From positions 5,642,001 through 5,706,000 of the forward strand of contig NC_083527.1 of assembly GCF_032362555.1 (NCBI RefSeq): a stretch of 64,000 nucleotides of DNA, given 5' to 3'. Position numbers and translations under genes: made by a program. The number at the start of each line of letters is the position of its first letter. Position 1 is the first letter of the stretch. Positions 54,142-63,963 of the stretch are shown here, piece by piece. The DNA comes from Amyelois transitella (taxonomy: Eukaryota; Arthropoda; Insecta; Lepidoptera; Pyralidae). The notes below the pieces were generated by a model that worked only from the letters and a program-made list of their open reading frames with translations, was not told the DNA's origin and searched no databases.

Positions 54142-57066
54142 TCACGAGAAGAATCCCAACCGCAAGCGTTTCGGTATACCGAGTGCTTGTTTTTCACGTA
54201 GAAAGGATTTAAGGTTCTTTTTAAAAGAAAAAATAGAACTAAGCAGGCGTATAGGCGGTGGTATATCATTCCAGCACCTCGTTGCCTGGTGGCGGAAACT
54301 TCCCTCGAAGGCTACGGTTTTATGTGGCTGTACTGACAGTATCGGGCGAGTGGACCTACATGGCCCAGATCTACCACGAAATCGAAAAAATATCAGCTTA
54401 GAGAAAAGATAGTTAGGCTTATGGAACTTCATAACTCCGAACATAAGGCTGGCTAAATGTAATTGTCTCCGCGTTTCCATATTCAACATTGTAGCTCTGA
54501 TTAAATATGGTGAGATATGACTGCGGGGTGGAATATTGAAACAAAAACGAGCGCAGGCGTTTTGGATACGCTGAATGAGGCGCTGTGTTTTACAAAGTAG
54601 CCGAGGACCATAGACAATGTCACCGAAGTTAAGCCTCGAAAGGATCAACGTCTCGCAGAGTCGAATACGAACTTCTTCTGTTAACAAATTTCGAATTTTG
54701 TATATTACTTTAAGGCGATAGAAACAACTTTTAACCAAACTTGCGACGTGACTTTCAAAGCGTAACTGCGGATCCACTATCAACCCCAGGTTTCTAACTT
54801 CCATTGCCCTGCTTATAACATCGTTACCAATTTTTACCCCCAGATCTTCATTTATGATACTAGCCAGTTGAAATCTAGAGCCAAGTACTATATAGTTCGA
54901 TTTTTTGGGGTTAAGGGTCAGTGAGTTTCTCAGAGACCACTCAGCAATCCTCCCTAAGTCTTCATTCAATTTAATAACTGCTTGAGAAATGTTATTTGGA
55001 ACGTCAGAAATATACAGTTGTACGTCGTCGGCATAGAGGTGGTACTTGCAATGTTTTATCACCCGGGTAATGTCAGCACTAAATATAATAAACAGTAGAG
55101 GCCCAAGAATTGAGCCCTGAGGAACTCCATGTTTTACGGGCAAAGATTGCGAAAAAAGGCACAACCCATTCTCCCGAGCCAATTTGACAGACTGAGATCG
55201 ACCGCCCAAAAATGACCTGAACCAAGCGACCGAAGAAGGGTCCAAACCATAATACGCCAACTTAGACAGAAGTAATTCAATATTCAAGCTATCGAACGCA
55301 CGAGAAAAGTCTAATAACGTCAATATTGTACACTGTCCCCTGTCTTGTGCAGCAAGGATGTTGTCAGTGACGTCCAAGAGTGCTGTAGTAGTCCCATGGT
55401 TGCGTCGGAATCCAGACTGTAGTACGGGCAGCACATTATTCGCTTCCAAAAACTTGACCAACTGAGTTTGTACGGACTTCTCCAAAATTTTTGATAGATA
55501 AGGCAATATACTAATGGGTCTAAGATCACTGTAACTAGAAGGTTTAGATGTTTTGGGTATTGGTGTAACCAAGGCTCTTTTCCAGAAACAGGGAACAGTA
55601 CCAGTAACAATAGAGGTATTAATAATATGGGTTATAGCATCTAAAGAATTTGGAAGTGTTAGTAATACCATATCTCTGCTTATACCATCCGGGCCAATCG
55701 CATTAGATTTAATGGAAAATATAAAATTTGCTACATCACATTCAGTTACAGTTTCTAGATTAAATTTAGAGGAATCATTAAATTTATGATTGTTATAAAA
55801 AAAGAGATCTTCTTTACTGATATCTGCGCAAGAGACATTCAAAAAGTGATTGTTAATATCATTTGCATTATCAAAAGAGTCCGGTAATATATCACTTCTG
55901 GAGGGATCAACCAAGATATTCCGTTTAAGATTCTGCCAAAAGACTTTTCCATTTCTTAACTGTTTGTTAATAAGTTGATCGAAATATGCACGCTTTTCAC
56001 AAGCTAAACTAGTCTGAACCAAAACCTTTAATTCCTTATAATATTTTCTATCCTCATCAGATCCTGAACACTTAGATTTTTTATGTGCTTCGTTACGTTC
56101 GTCCATCATTAACCTACATGTGCCAGTAACCCAGGGTAGCGAATGATTAGGCTTAGCCTTTCTCAATTTGAGCGGTGCGTGCTTGTCAAAAAGTGCCAAC
56201 AACTTGTGATTGAACTTTTCAACCATTAAATCAACACTAGGCTGGTTTTTTACTGACTCCCAATCGATATCGTTAAGATCACGGTCGAACGCATTGACGT
56301 CAATGCTCTTAATGGCTCTGGATACGATAAATCGCGGAGGATCTTTAGGTTTTTTTAATAATAACTCAGTACAAATAAAATAGTGTCCTAACGATGCTGT
56401 TATGTTTGTAACTGAAACATGATGAATCGGTACATTCGTGCAGATGAGATCAATAAGGGTTTCTTTCAAAGTTTTATTCGGCAAGCGAGAGAGATGTGTT
56501 GGCTCAGTGATAATCTGTTTAAGTTCCAGATATTCTATAAACTCCACAACCCGCGGCCTATTTGTATTAGAGTTATCGGACATGTCAATATTAAAATCTC
56601 CCAATAGAGCAACATAGTCAAAATTAGAAAAATACATGATTGATTCTGTCAAAGCGTCCAAGAAAGGGTCAACACCTATCCAGTCGGGTCTATAGGCTGT
56701 ACCTACCAATACTTCGGCGCCGTTTATTCGAGTAGAAAGCCACATTTGCTCGATGTTTGCAATGGGGTGTTTTAGGATACGAACTCGCACATTACGTTTC
56801 ACATAGAAAGCTACTCCACCCCCCTTGCCACCCTTCATATGGATAGGACGTGAGACGTGGTACAGTCGATAGCCAGGCGCAGCTGGGGCACAAAGCTCCT
56901 GACCCTCTTTTAGCCAAGATTCATTAATTGCAACTATGTCCGGCTTGAATTTGTCAATAGCCATGAGAAAATCATCCTGCTTGGTGTTAAGTGACCCTGC
57001 ATTATAGAGAGCTAACTTGAATTTTTTGGGCTCAAACACTGTGATGATAAACAACAACAAGTCCAC
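54142..57066 (-). CDS. LINE ORF2: endonuclease-reverse transcriptase, 974 aa
   Basis: This makes the cDNA copy of the element at a nicked target site. The AP-type endonuclease starts at once (LALYNAGSLNTKQDD at 18-32, AINESW at 46-51, GDFNID at 156-161). The reverse transcriptase follows, with RPISILPYLSKILEK (516-530), SGFRRNHGTTTALLD (551-565), LLDFSRAFDSL (584-594), HGVPQGSILGPLLF (646-659) and the catalytic YADD at 678-681. A C-terminal domain of ~290 aa follows. No frameshift or stop is seen. One oddity is ASLGHYF at 224-230, where many relatives have an S-D-H triad. ATG 57066 is the first in frame with the domain, and the start overlaps the end of the bridging frame by 35 bp. Confidence 0.9.
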   Translation of the reverse strand: MDLLLFIITVFEPKKFKLALYNAGSLNTKQDDFLMAIDKFKPDIVAINESWLKEGQELCAPAAPGYRLYHVSRPIHMKGGKGGGVAFYVKRNVRVRILKHPIANIEQMWLSTRINGAEVLVGTAYRPDWIGVDPFLDALTESIMYFSNFDYVALLGDFNIDMSDNSNTNRPRVVEFIEYLELKQIITEPTHLSRLPNKTLKETLIDLICTNVPIHHVSVTNITASLGHYFICTELLLKKPKDPPRFIVSRAIKSIDVNAFDRDLNDIDWESVKNQPSVDLMVEKFNHKLLALFDKHAPLKLRKAKPNHSLPWVTGTCRLMMDERNEAHKKSKCSGSDEDRKYYKELKVLVQTSLACEKRAYFDQLINKQLRNGKVFWQNLKRNILVDPSRSDILPDSFDNANDINNHFLNVSCADISKEDLFFYNNHKFNDSSKFNLETVTECDVANFIFSIKSNAIGPDGISRDMVLLTLPNSLDAITHIINTSIVTGTVPCFWKRALVTPIPKTSKPSSYSDLRPISILPYLSKILEKSVQTQLVKFLEANNVLPVLQSGFRRNHGTTTALLDVTDNILAAQDRGQCTILTLLDFSRAFDSLNIELLLSKLAYYGLDPSSVAWFRSFLGGRSQSVKLARENGLCLFSQSLPVKHGVPQGSILGPLLFIIFSADITRVIKHCKYHLYADDVQLYISDVPNNISQAVIKLNEDLGRIAEWSLRNSLTLNPKKSNYIVLGSRFQLASIINEDLGVKIGNDVISRAMEVRNLGLIVDPQLRFESHVASLVKSCFYRLKVIYKIRNLLTEEVRIRLCETLILSRLNFGDIVYGPRLLCKTQRLIQRIQNACARFCFNIPPRSHISPYLIRATMLNMETRRQLHLASLMFGVMKFHKPNYLFSKLIFFRFRGRSGPCRSTRPILSVQPHKTVAFEGSFRHQATRCWNDIPPPIRLLSSIFSFKKNLKSFLREKQALGIPKRLRLGFFS

Positions 57067-57769
57067 GTGAGATTAGGTATGATATAATATAATATTGTAA
57101 GATATATACATATGCACAATTAAATAAAGTAATTAATAAAATGTAACATGTTATGAATAGGATCGCAAATATGTATTTAATTTTGTTTTGCTGCAGCACA
57201 CCAATGAAAAATAATACAATGATAAAATGAATTCCAAAAACAAAGGCATACTTATGAAATTTAATTACAGTAAATTTGAGGGTAAATAGCTCTGACGCTG
57301 GAATTGACGAAAAGTATAATATGCAATTTAACATAAGAAAAATTAAAAGCAATAAGCCAGGCCATGCTTTTTCAACATAAGCAAAAAGAAGTTCACCTTT
57401 GGTCAAGAAGCAAACTACATACAAACAACATACTACAATAAATACAACTCTATATGAATCTAAGTCAATAGACATTGCATTGGAACTGTGAAAACCCGGT
57501 AATTTAAAGTAAAGCATTTTTAGATATACAAAATAAAAACCAAAATCTAAAGTAAATAATAGAGAATAACAGAAATTCACTGAATAAGACCCAACAAACA
57601 AATTTTTATTGACCAGTAGAACAAACGACGCCCAGTCCAAAAACACCATTAAGATCCTGATCATTGCGAATACGGATGCGAGGCGAGTCCGGTGCCTGGT
57701 GTTGCCGAACGTAGATACGGCCTTCTCTTGTCCAGGCAAAACGCCACTTGTATTGCGTGGCAAGTTCAC
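57032..57769 (-). CDS. Hydrophobic frame bridging LINE ORF1 and ORF2 (uncertain)
   Basis: A 245-codon open frame in the third reading frame overlaps the last 164 bp of ORF1 and the first 35 bp of ORF2, and fills the ~540-bp spacer. From about residue 36 (an in-frame ATG) it is strongly hydrophobic, with several likely membrane spans (WASFVLLV, VVFIVVCCLYVVCFL, LLLLIFLMLNCILYF, FIIVLFFIGVL, YILLITLF). T-rich DNA produces such frames by chance, so this may be untranslated spacer. No known family is recognised. Confidence 0.3.
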   Translation of the reverse strand: MNLPRNTSGVLPGQEKAVSTFGNTRHRTRLASVFAMIRILMVFLDWASFVLLVNKNLFVGSYSVNFCYSLLFTLDFGFYFVYLKMLYFKLPGFHSSNAMSIDLDSYRVVFIVVCCLYVVCFLTKGELLFAYVEKAWPGLLLLIFLMLNCILYFSSIPASELFTLKFTVIKFHKYAFVFGIHFIIVLFFIGVLQQNKIKYIFAILFITCYILLITLFNCAYVYILQYYIISYLISRGLVVVYHHSV

Positions 57770-58781
57770 GAGCTCGACGAAATAGGTGACGGTTGACTTT
57801 TGTCAGCCGTTCATTGATGAAGAATCGGCGGGCAGGCCCAGGGAGTCCAGTGCCCTCAGTCGTAGCGCCGCGGCGCACGCGCGCCGCCCGAATGAGCTCG
57901 TCGCGAAGCGCCCGGCGGGCCAGCCGCACGACGACCGGCCGCGGACCCTGCCCGCCCGCCGGCACCGCCGCCGCCGCACCAGACCGCGCGACCAGAGGCC
58001 CTACACGGGACACGCTCACCAGATCCTCGCTCTTCAGCTTCACACCCAGCTTATCTGCCAGCGTTATCGCGATATGTTGTAGACTCTCCCCTGGCTGTTC
58101 CACTATGCATGTCATCTCCACATCATTGAGCAGGAGGTCCTGATCTCGCTCGTTGAGCTCAGCCTTCAGGTTAGCAATCGATTCTTTGAGAGACTGCTCG
58201 ACATCGGTCGCTACAAAAGGCCGTGCTTCAGTCTGCAACTTCATCTGCTGTTCGAGACTATCCACCCGCGCTTGAAGCTGTTCATACCTTTTGTCACTTT
58301 CATCCAGCCTCAGGTTAACTTTGGTCAAAGATTCGGTGAGGATTTCGCTAAGCCTTCTATCAGCGGCCCTATCCTCTCTATACTCGTCTCTGAACTGGCG
58401 CAGCTCGTAAAGCAGCGCCTGGACGTCGGTTATCTCCATTGTCTCATTTAGAGCTGTGGTGTTCAGCTCGGACACAGGTAACGATATGGAGACATCCCCT
58501 GCGTGGTCGGAGGGACTCAGCGCCGCGGCGCCCCGGCGCAGTGTGACACCCTCAGTCGCACCGCGGACTGGAGTGTTGCTGTTGTCCGCGCGGGGCTGCC
58601 TGCAGACGCATAATGGGCATTTCCACGCTGTTCTGTGTTCAGCTGTCAGAGTATTAAAGAACCGCTGTTCCGAGACGTTCGCGCAAGTGAGATCATAGTC
58701 CTGTTTGCAAATACTACAAGTAAGAAATTGTCGGCTATCAATGTTTTTTAAGCATCCGGCACACCTTCTGCTTAGCTCCAT
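57606..58781 (-). CDS. LINE ORF1: PHD-type zinc finger and coiled-coil protein
   Basis: 391 aa from ATG 58781, preferred over the upstream ATG at 58829 because the zinc finger starts there. The Cys pattern CAGCLKN...CSICKQDY...CANV...WKCPLC near residues 7-60 fits a PHD-like finger. A charged coiled coil follows (about 115-225: LRQFRDEYREDRAADRRLSE, VDSLEQQMKLQ). The C-terminal part has IVEQPGESLQ, a Pro/Ala/Arg-rich GC-rich stretch, and RRFFINERLTKVNRHLFRRA then IRIRNDQDLNGVFGL, as in ORF1 proteins of insect CR1-group LINEs. It probably coats the element's RNA. Strong GC content around 57850-58000 stands out from the surrounding DNA. Confidence 0.8.
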   Translation of the reverse strand: MELSRRCAGCLKNIDSRQFLTCSICKQDYDLTCANVSEQRFFNTLTAEHRTAWKCPLCVCRQPRADNSNTPVRGATEGVTLRRGAAALSPSDHAGDVSISLPVSELNTTALNETMEITDVQALLYELRQFRDEYREDRAADRRLSEILTESLTKVNLRLDESDKRYEQLQARVDSLEQQMKLQTEARPFVATDVEQSLKESIANLKAELNERDQDLLLNDVEMTCIVEQPGESLQHIAITLADKLGVKLKSEDLVSVSRVGPLVARSGAAAAVPAGGQGPRPVVVRLARRALRDELIRAARVRRGATTEGTGLPGPARRFFINERLTKVNRHLFRRARELATQYKWRFAWTREGRIYVRQHQAPDSPRIRIRNDQDLNGVFGLGVVCSTGQ

Positions 58782-58927
58782 CTTACAAAACGTATAGAAA
58801 AAAAATATATGAATATAATTGGAAAACACAAAAAAAGTGTAATAAAAAAAAAACGTTTTTTATAAAAAATGGAAAACACAACAAAATGTGTGATTTAGAG
58901 AAAAAAAAAAAGACAATTATATTATAT

Positions 58928-58998
58928 GCCGCACCGAGATTTGAACACGGGCACTGCGAATCGACCCTGCGAGGTTTCCCACTGAGCCAAAGTTGGTA
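58928..58998 (-). other. tRNA-like sequence upstream of the LINE
   Basis: On minus, TTGGCTCAGTGGGAAACC resembles an A box and GTGTTCAAATCTCGG a B box at normal spacing. The acceptor ends do not pair well, so a functional tRNA is doubtful. A tRNA pseudogene or SINE head is more likely. Confidence 0.3.
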
Positions 58999-59090
58999 TA
59001 CACAGTTTGACGAAATTAAAATATATAATGACAGTTGTTTATTGTCACCAAGATTAGTGAGTCATGAACTCGATGACTATTTATTTTTGT

Positions 59091-59530
59091 AACCGACTGA
59101 CCCGCACATAAAAGTAGTTTGCTATGTTCACTAGGTAATTTATTATTCACCGTAAATATTTAGTTATTGTATATTATTTAAATTCAATGTCACTAATCGC
59201 TCGCCCGATCACTGAGCTTCAAAACAATACAACTTTTGCACGTAAAAACACTGTATTTATACAAGATAATGATTTTAAACGGCGGGAGCTTCTTTAACAC
59301 AACCGGTTCGAATAAGTTCGCACGCGCGCCTCAAAGTTAAAGCATATGTTAAAGCACTAAATAAAACTAGGATCTTTGTAATGAACTCGAAAATATATAA
59401 TAATTGATCTAACAAACCATCTTTTTTAAGTACATAATATGACAACCAAAAATCAAGATATTTTCAAATTATATTGTCATTATGCTTTTTTATAATTTTA
59501 TACGTATCAATGAGGTTGCACTGAACATAC
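59091..59530 (-). mobile_element. Probable 3' LTR of the BEL/Pao element
   Basis: On minus, a purine-rich run with a GGCGGGCGG motif precedes TGTTCAGTGCAACCTC. A TATA box (TATAAATA) lies near 59257-59264, and the block can end at GTTACA near 59091. TG...CA ends, a promoter and the position after pol fit an LTR. The 5' LTR is outside the window, so identity cannot be checked. Confidence 0.45.
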
Positions 59531-59799
59531 CGCCCGCCAAGGACCTCGTTGCAGGTCCTTCTACTACCGCCCGCCATGAGGGGATGCCACAAATATCAAA
59601 CACTTACCTATTTAAACAAAACTTAAAATAATAATAATTGCTTTAAATGCAATAAACAACTGAAGTTATGCATTATTTTTGAACTAGAACACACGAGTAA
59701 TAACTTAAAACTTAATTATATAGGTACAACATAATACTAAGTTAACAAAACCATGAACTTCTATAACAGTGATTATTTTCATATTTAAATTAAAACAAT

Positions 59800-60027
59800 A
59801 TTATGTTGCTATCCAATTGGACCAAATAAAAGCCAACCTAACTTCGTACACTGCGCTACAGGCGCTCCAGGTGGGCCTCTCAAAATGCCTTCTTGTACTA
59901 TTTCGCTCATCACATCTGCACCGAGAAGCAAGTCAATATTATTGGGGACTGAATACATGGGATCCGCAAGAGCAATATAATTTAGTTCGGGCCAATTAAA
60001 CGGTCGTAATTTTTTATTAGGAATATA
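59800..60027 (-). pseudogene. BEL/Pao pol fragment, left of the Helitron
   Basis: Minus-strand frame with FNWPELNYIALADPMYSV and NIDLLLGADVMSEIVQEGIL, the stretch that joins protease and reverse transcriptase in BEL/Pao elements. It continues the gag-protease frame that stops at the far side of the Helitron. The reverse transcriptase proper is missing, so the element is internally deleted. Confidence 0.75.
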
Positions 60028-60137
60028 CTAGCTTTCCCCCGCGACTCCGTCCGCGCGGATGTCGGTCTTCGCGTAGATGGTTTATTTCACCATTTTATTT
60101 TCAGTCCGGTCAATTTAGACCAAAAAATAGGAATGAA

Positions 60138-60425
60138 GCTACATTAATTCCCATCAAGCTGAAAATGAGTATAATTGTTTAAAACACAATCAAAAGCATT
60201 ATTTCAAAATTCCCCATGATTCCGGTTTAAGGAAAAAAATTACCCAAGATCAAAGGTAAGAAAATGGGATTTTCTTCAAAACGGTAAGTTTTATAGGAAA
60301 ATTACCTCAGACAAAGATTGTAGATCATAAAGATATCTATAAAAAGGAATCAATATTTTTTTTCAATAAAGCTACCGTTTCTGAGATATTACCATGCAAA
60401 AAGTTGCAAGCGTCATAATATGCAT
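60138..60425 (+). repeat. Left arm of a ~300-bp inverted repeat
   Basis: Begins 'gctacattaattcccatcaa', ends 'aagcgtcataatatgcat'. It matches the complement of 62185-62486 at roughly 85-90% by eye. Confidence 0.75.
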
Positions 60426-60675
60426 AAGCACGTCTCGTATATACTCTATGTAGCAGTAATATAAGTAAAAATATTTTGTTCTGTCGGTAATTTTAACTTG
60501 AATTCAAAATATAAAATATACATAAGTATAATGAAACCCAGTCCCTTCATTTATAGTGAAACCTTGAGACAACATCTGTCTCTCTGTTTAATTGTGTACG
60601 TGGCTAGGGTCGTATACCTGCTTTATCTCAGAATGCTCAACACATGAAATACCGTAAGTCTTTAATAATAGGTAT

Positions 60676-61008
60676 CCCCGACCGTTGTCGGCTATGGACA
60701 CCACGGCCTCTCATGCCCTAGGAGTGCCGGCCGTTTAGGGCGCCATGCCGCCCTAAATGATACAATCCTCCGTGCTCTTGCCACCATCCATGTTCCAGCC
60801 GTTCTAGAACCAAACGGTCCGGCTCGGGATGATGCCAAGAGACCGGATGGTATGACTTTGGTACCCTGGAGATTGGGGCGGCCTTTGGTGTGGGATGCTA
60901 CTTGTGTCGACACACTTGCGCCGTCTCATCTTCAGGTTACTAAATATAAGGCCGTTCTGCTTCAAATGAGGCAAAAAACCTCAAAAGGCGCAAATATGTA
61001 GTTATCGG
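60676..61008 (+). pseudogene. Reverse-transcriptase-type element remnant, part 1
   Basis: The plus frame reads [33 protein letters not shown] and [18 protein letters not shown]. This peptide pattern recurs in animal transposon polyproteins, but I cannot assign the clade. It breaks off at an RTE insertion and resumes at 61654. Confidence 0.5.
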
Positions 61009-61639
61009 GATCAAAGTTTACATCAGATGGCAAGTGTGATAGTGATATTGAAAGGAGAGTGAACGCGGGGAACATGGTGAATGGAGCTTTGCATGCCTTT
61101 ATGAGCAGTCAGAAACTATCCAAAAAGGCTCGACTGGCTGTGCACAGGGGCGTGTTGGTCCCGACATTAATGTATGGGAGTGAAAGTTGGGTATGGCAAA
61201 AGAAGCACGAAAGCAGAATAAATGCAGTGGAAATGAGAGCGTTAAGGAGTATGTTGGGTGTGAAATTGAGTGACCGGATAAGGAACAGTGTGATAAGGGA
61301 ATGTTGTGATGTGAAAGAAGATGTAGTTACAGGAATAGAAAAGGGTATGTTGAGATGGTTCGGTCATGTGGAGAGGATGAATGAAAACAGGTTGACTAAG
61401 CAGATATAAATGGAGAGTGTGGAGGGAAAGGTCGGGGTGGGAAGACTTAGACGAACATATCTTGATCAAATTAAGGACGTCCTGGTAAAGGGTCAGGTCA
61501 AAAGTACCCGAAACCGCCGAGCTTGCATGAAGAGAGTTATGAATGTAGATGAAGCAAAGGAAGTATGCAGGGATCGTGGCAAGTGGAAAGAGGTAGTCTC
61601 TGCCTACCCCTCCGGGAAAGAGGCGTGATTTTATGTATG
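61009..61639 (+). mobile_element. RTE-like LINE, 5'-truncated, with 14-bp target duplication
   Basis: The longest RTE piece here: RRVNAGNMVNGALHAF, LVPTLMYGSESWVWQKKHES, RALRSMLGVKLSDRIRNSVI, RWFGHVERMNENRL, then a stop (TAA at 61407-61409, where other copies have TAC AAG), and the usual end at PSGKEA with a TATG tail. TATGTAGTTATCGG at 60995-61008 is repeated at 61640-61653. Confidence 0.85.
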
Positions 61640-61653
61640 TATGTAGTTATCGG

Positions 61654-61885
61654 TAATATCTATACTTTTGAACCTTTTGGGGTAGAAACTCTGGGACCGG
61701 GGGGCCTATCTGCCCATCAGCTTTTCCGACAATTGTCGAAAAAGCTAATTGAGGTATCTCTTGACCGGAGGGCTGGAAATTATCTGGCTCAGAGAATCAG
61801 CATTGCCATTCGAATTGGCAATGCTGCCAGCCTTCTGGGCACATTCCCGCATGTTGATGCTATGCAAGGACTGTACAATTTATAA
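61654..61885 (+). pseudogene. Reverse-transcriptase-type element remnant, part 2
   Basis: Resumes as NIYTFEPFGVETLGPGGLSA and LAQRISIAIRIGNAASLLGT, ending MQGLYNL and TAA at 61885. It continues part 1 on the other side of the RTE copy. Confidence 0.5.
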
Positions 61886-62184
61886 ATTAAATTTTAGTTT
61901 GTAGTCATATTTTTTCTTTCTTTTTATAAGTAGTTTTAGTTTTAATTTGATTATTGCATTGAATTTGATAATTGTAATCTCTATTATTGTCCTAAGATGA
62001 TTTTCTTCACTTGGGGTTATTCTATTATTTTAAATAATAAATGCGAAACTTAGTCTTGAGTGCCACTGCGTAGTGAAAACACGTGTTTATTCTAACCTAT
62101 TTCAGACTTTTTCAAGTTTAATAATAAAAATGTTAAAAAAAAACGCGCTAATAGTACACTACCTCAGAGGTGGCAAGGAAACGG

Positions 62185-62486
62185 ATGCATATTATGACGC
62201 TTGCAACTTTTTGCATCGTTATATCACAGAAACGGTAGCTTTGTTGAAAAAAATTATTGATACCTTTTTTATAGATAACTTTATGATCTACAATTTATGT
62301 CTGAGGTAATTTTCCGATTTGAAAAACTTACCGTTTTAAAGAAAATTGCGATACACCCATTTTTTACCTTTGACCGTGAGTAATTTTTTTTCCTTAAACC
62401 GGTATCATGGGGAATTTTGAAATAATGCTTTTGATTGTGTTTTAAATAATTATACTCATTTTCAGCTTGATGGGAATCAATGTAGC
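62185..62486 (-). repeat. Right arm of the ~300-bp inverted repeat
   Basis: Complement of 60138-60425, separated from it by about 1.76 kb. Confidence 0.75.
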
Positions 62487-62922
62487 TATGTAGTATTTTT
62501 TTCATAGTAATTAGTAGCGGCCCGCTTGTGCAGCAAACGGTTCAAGCCAAAGCCGACTTTAGGCGCTACAGGTTACGGCGCTGAATCCACTGCGGGTAAC
62601 GCAACGTGTGTTCGCGGTTCTACAGAACAACGTCTATGCATAAACTGAAAAATTAAGTTTTTTTTTCTTCGTATTTTTTCGGGATAAAAAGTATCCTATT
62701 TTACGCCCAGGATAATAAGGTATAATTATACCAAGTTTCATCAAAATCGAACCGTTAGTTTTCACGTGATGCCTGAACATACAGACAGACAGACAAAAAT
62801 TTTTTTAATCACATTTTTGTGTTTGGTATCGATCCAGTAACATCCCCTGCTATTTATTTTTTCAATATTTTCAATGTACAGAATTGACCTTTCTACAGAT
62901 TTATTATATGTATAGATATAGA

Positions 62923-63963
62923 TGATGTGATTTGCTTCAAAACAAAAGCCTTTACATAAATTTCTGTTTTCGGATTAAGCCGTGATTGAATTTTTAACTG
63001 TACCTGGTAATCAGAAACCATCGTTTTTTGATCACCTCCTAGACCCACTATAACGCGTTTTGTAGGTTCCTTACGTAGTTGTAATATATCAACTGCTTTT
63101 TCTGAAATAAACGATACTTGAGAACCCTGATCTATTAAACTTCGTACTACGTGATAGTTACCGGAATTCGACTCTACATGCACTTGAGCAGTAGCTAATA
63201 GTACGTCTTCAGCCACATGTCTAACATCGCTAATGAAAGGAGGTGCAATATCATTAGAATTAGTTGTAGTTTTACATGTTGTGGCATTTACACATGAGGT
63301 CTCAGGGGGGTGAAGAAGAGTATGATGTCTTTTTTTACATATCTTACAATTAAAAGTTACTCTGCATTGAGTTAAACAATGGTTTCCCCCTAAACAATTA
63401 TAGCACATATTTCTACTATTTACAAAATTATGACGTATTTCATAGGACTCTTGAGCGAACTTTTTACAAAAACAAAGTTTGTGACTTTCACCACAAAATT
63501 CGCAAAACATCCTAAATACATGGAATGTTTTCATACTATTTACATTGCTTAACTTCACGCTATCTGTGCTTTGTTCTGACGTATCAAATGGTTGAATAAA
63601 CTCCAGCGCCGTAAATCGACTTGTCAAAAATTCTTGAAATTGTTTGAACGTAGGCAATTCAGTTCGATTGTCAGCTACAGAATGAAGCTCCCATTGTTTT
63701 TTTGTCTCAGGGTCGAGCTTTGAACTCACTAGAAAAATAATAATACTATCCCAGGTGCTTATGTTAACACCTAAGTTACTCAACGCAGCTAAACAATCAG
63801 ATGTATTGTTGGTAATTTCTTTGATTCCAGCCGAAGACTCGATCGTAAGATTTCGCTGGTTGAATAATCTCTGCAAAATACAGTTACATAAATACCTTTT
63901 ATTGTTGTAACGTGATTCTAACGTAGTCCAGCAGTGGCTATAGTTTTCAGCAGTAATAGGCAC
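62923..63963 (-). pseudogene. BEL/Pao gag-protease region, cut by the Helitron
   Basis: Read on minus from the right edge; 356 codons are open, of which the last nine and the stop are Helitron sequence. Gag-like helices come first (CWTTLESRYNNKRY, FKQFQEFLTSRFTALE). They are followed by Cys/His motifs CEFCGESHKLCFC (154-166), CYNCLGGNHCLTQC (187-200, CX2CX4HX4C) and CKICKKRHHTLLH (206-218). The retropepsin motif LIDQGSQVSFIS is at 276-287, where D-Q-G-S takes the place of the usual D-S/T-G, as in other BEL/Pao elements. The 5' part, including the 5' LTR, is outside the window. Interrupted, so called a pseudogene. Confidence 0.8.

Larger units (their letters stand above)
53713..58850 (-). mobile_element. 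CR1/jockey-type LINE, nearly complete
   Basis: The element holds ORF1, a bridging frame and ORF2, then a 3' UTR of about 400 bp. It ends AATAAACGTTTTTATCTATC on minus, so (GATA)n at 53713-53733 on plus is its microsatellite-like tail. A short repeat tail without poly(A) suits the CR1 group. Both main ORFs are uninterrupted, which suggests a recent insertion. The 5' boundary near 58.85 kb is approximate. Confidence 0.8.
60028..62922 (-). mobile_element. Helitron, 2.9 kb, inserted in the BEL/Pao element
   Basis: On minus it starts TCTATATCTATACATATAAT after an A (62922) and ends GGGGGAAAGCTAG (60028) before a T. A short GC-rich hairpin (ccgcg...cgcgg) lies just inside the right end. There is no target duplication. 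Across the insertion the BEL/Pao reading frame is continuous at A/T. No Rep/helicase is present, so it is non-autonomous. Confidence 0.8.

Noticed and set aside
57786-58143. Two open frames on plus of 98 and 116 codons, rich in Arg/Ala/Pro
   Set aside because: They are antisense shadows of the GC-rich part of LINE ORF1 and have no independent motif.
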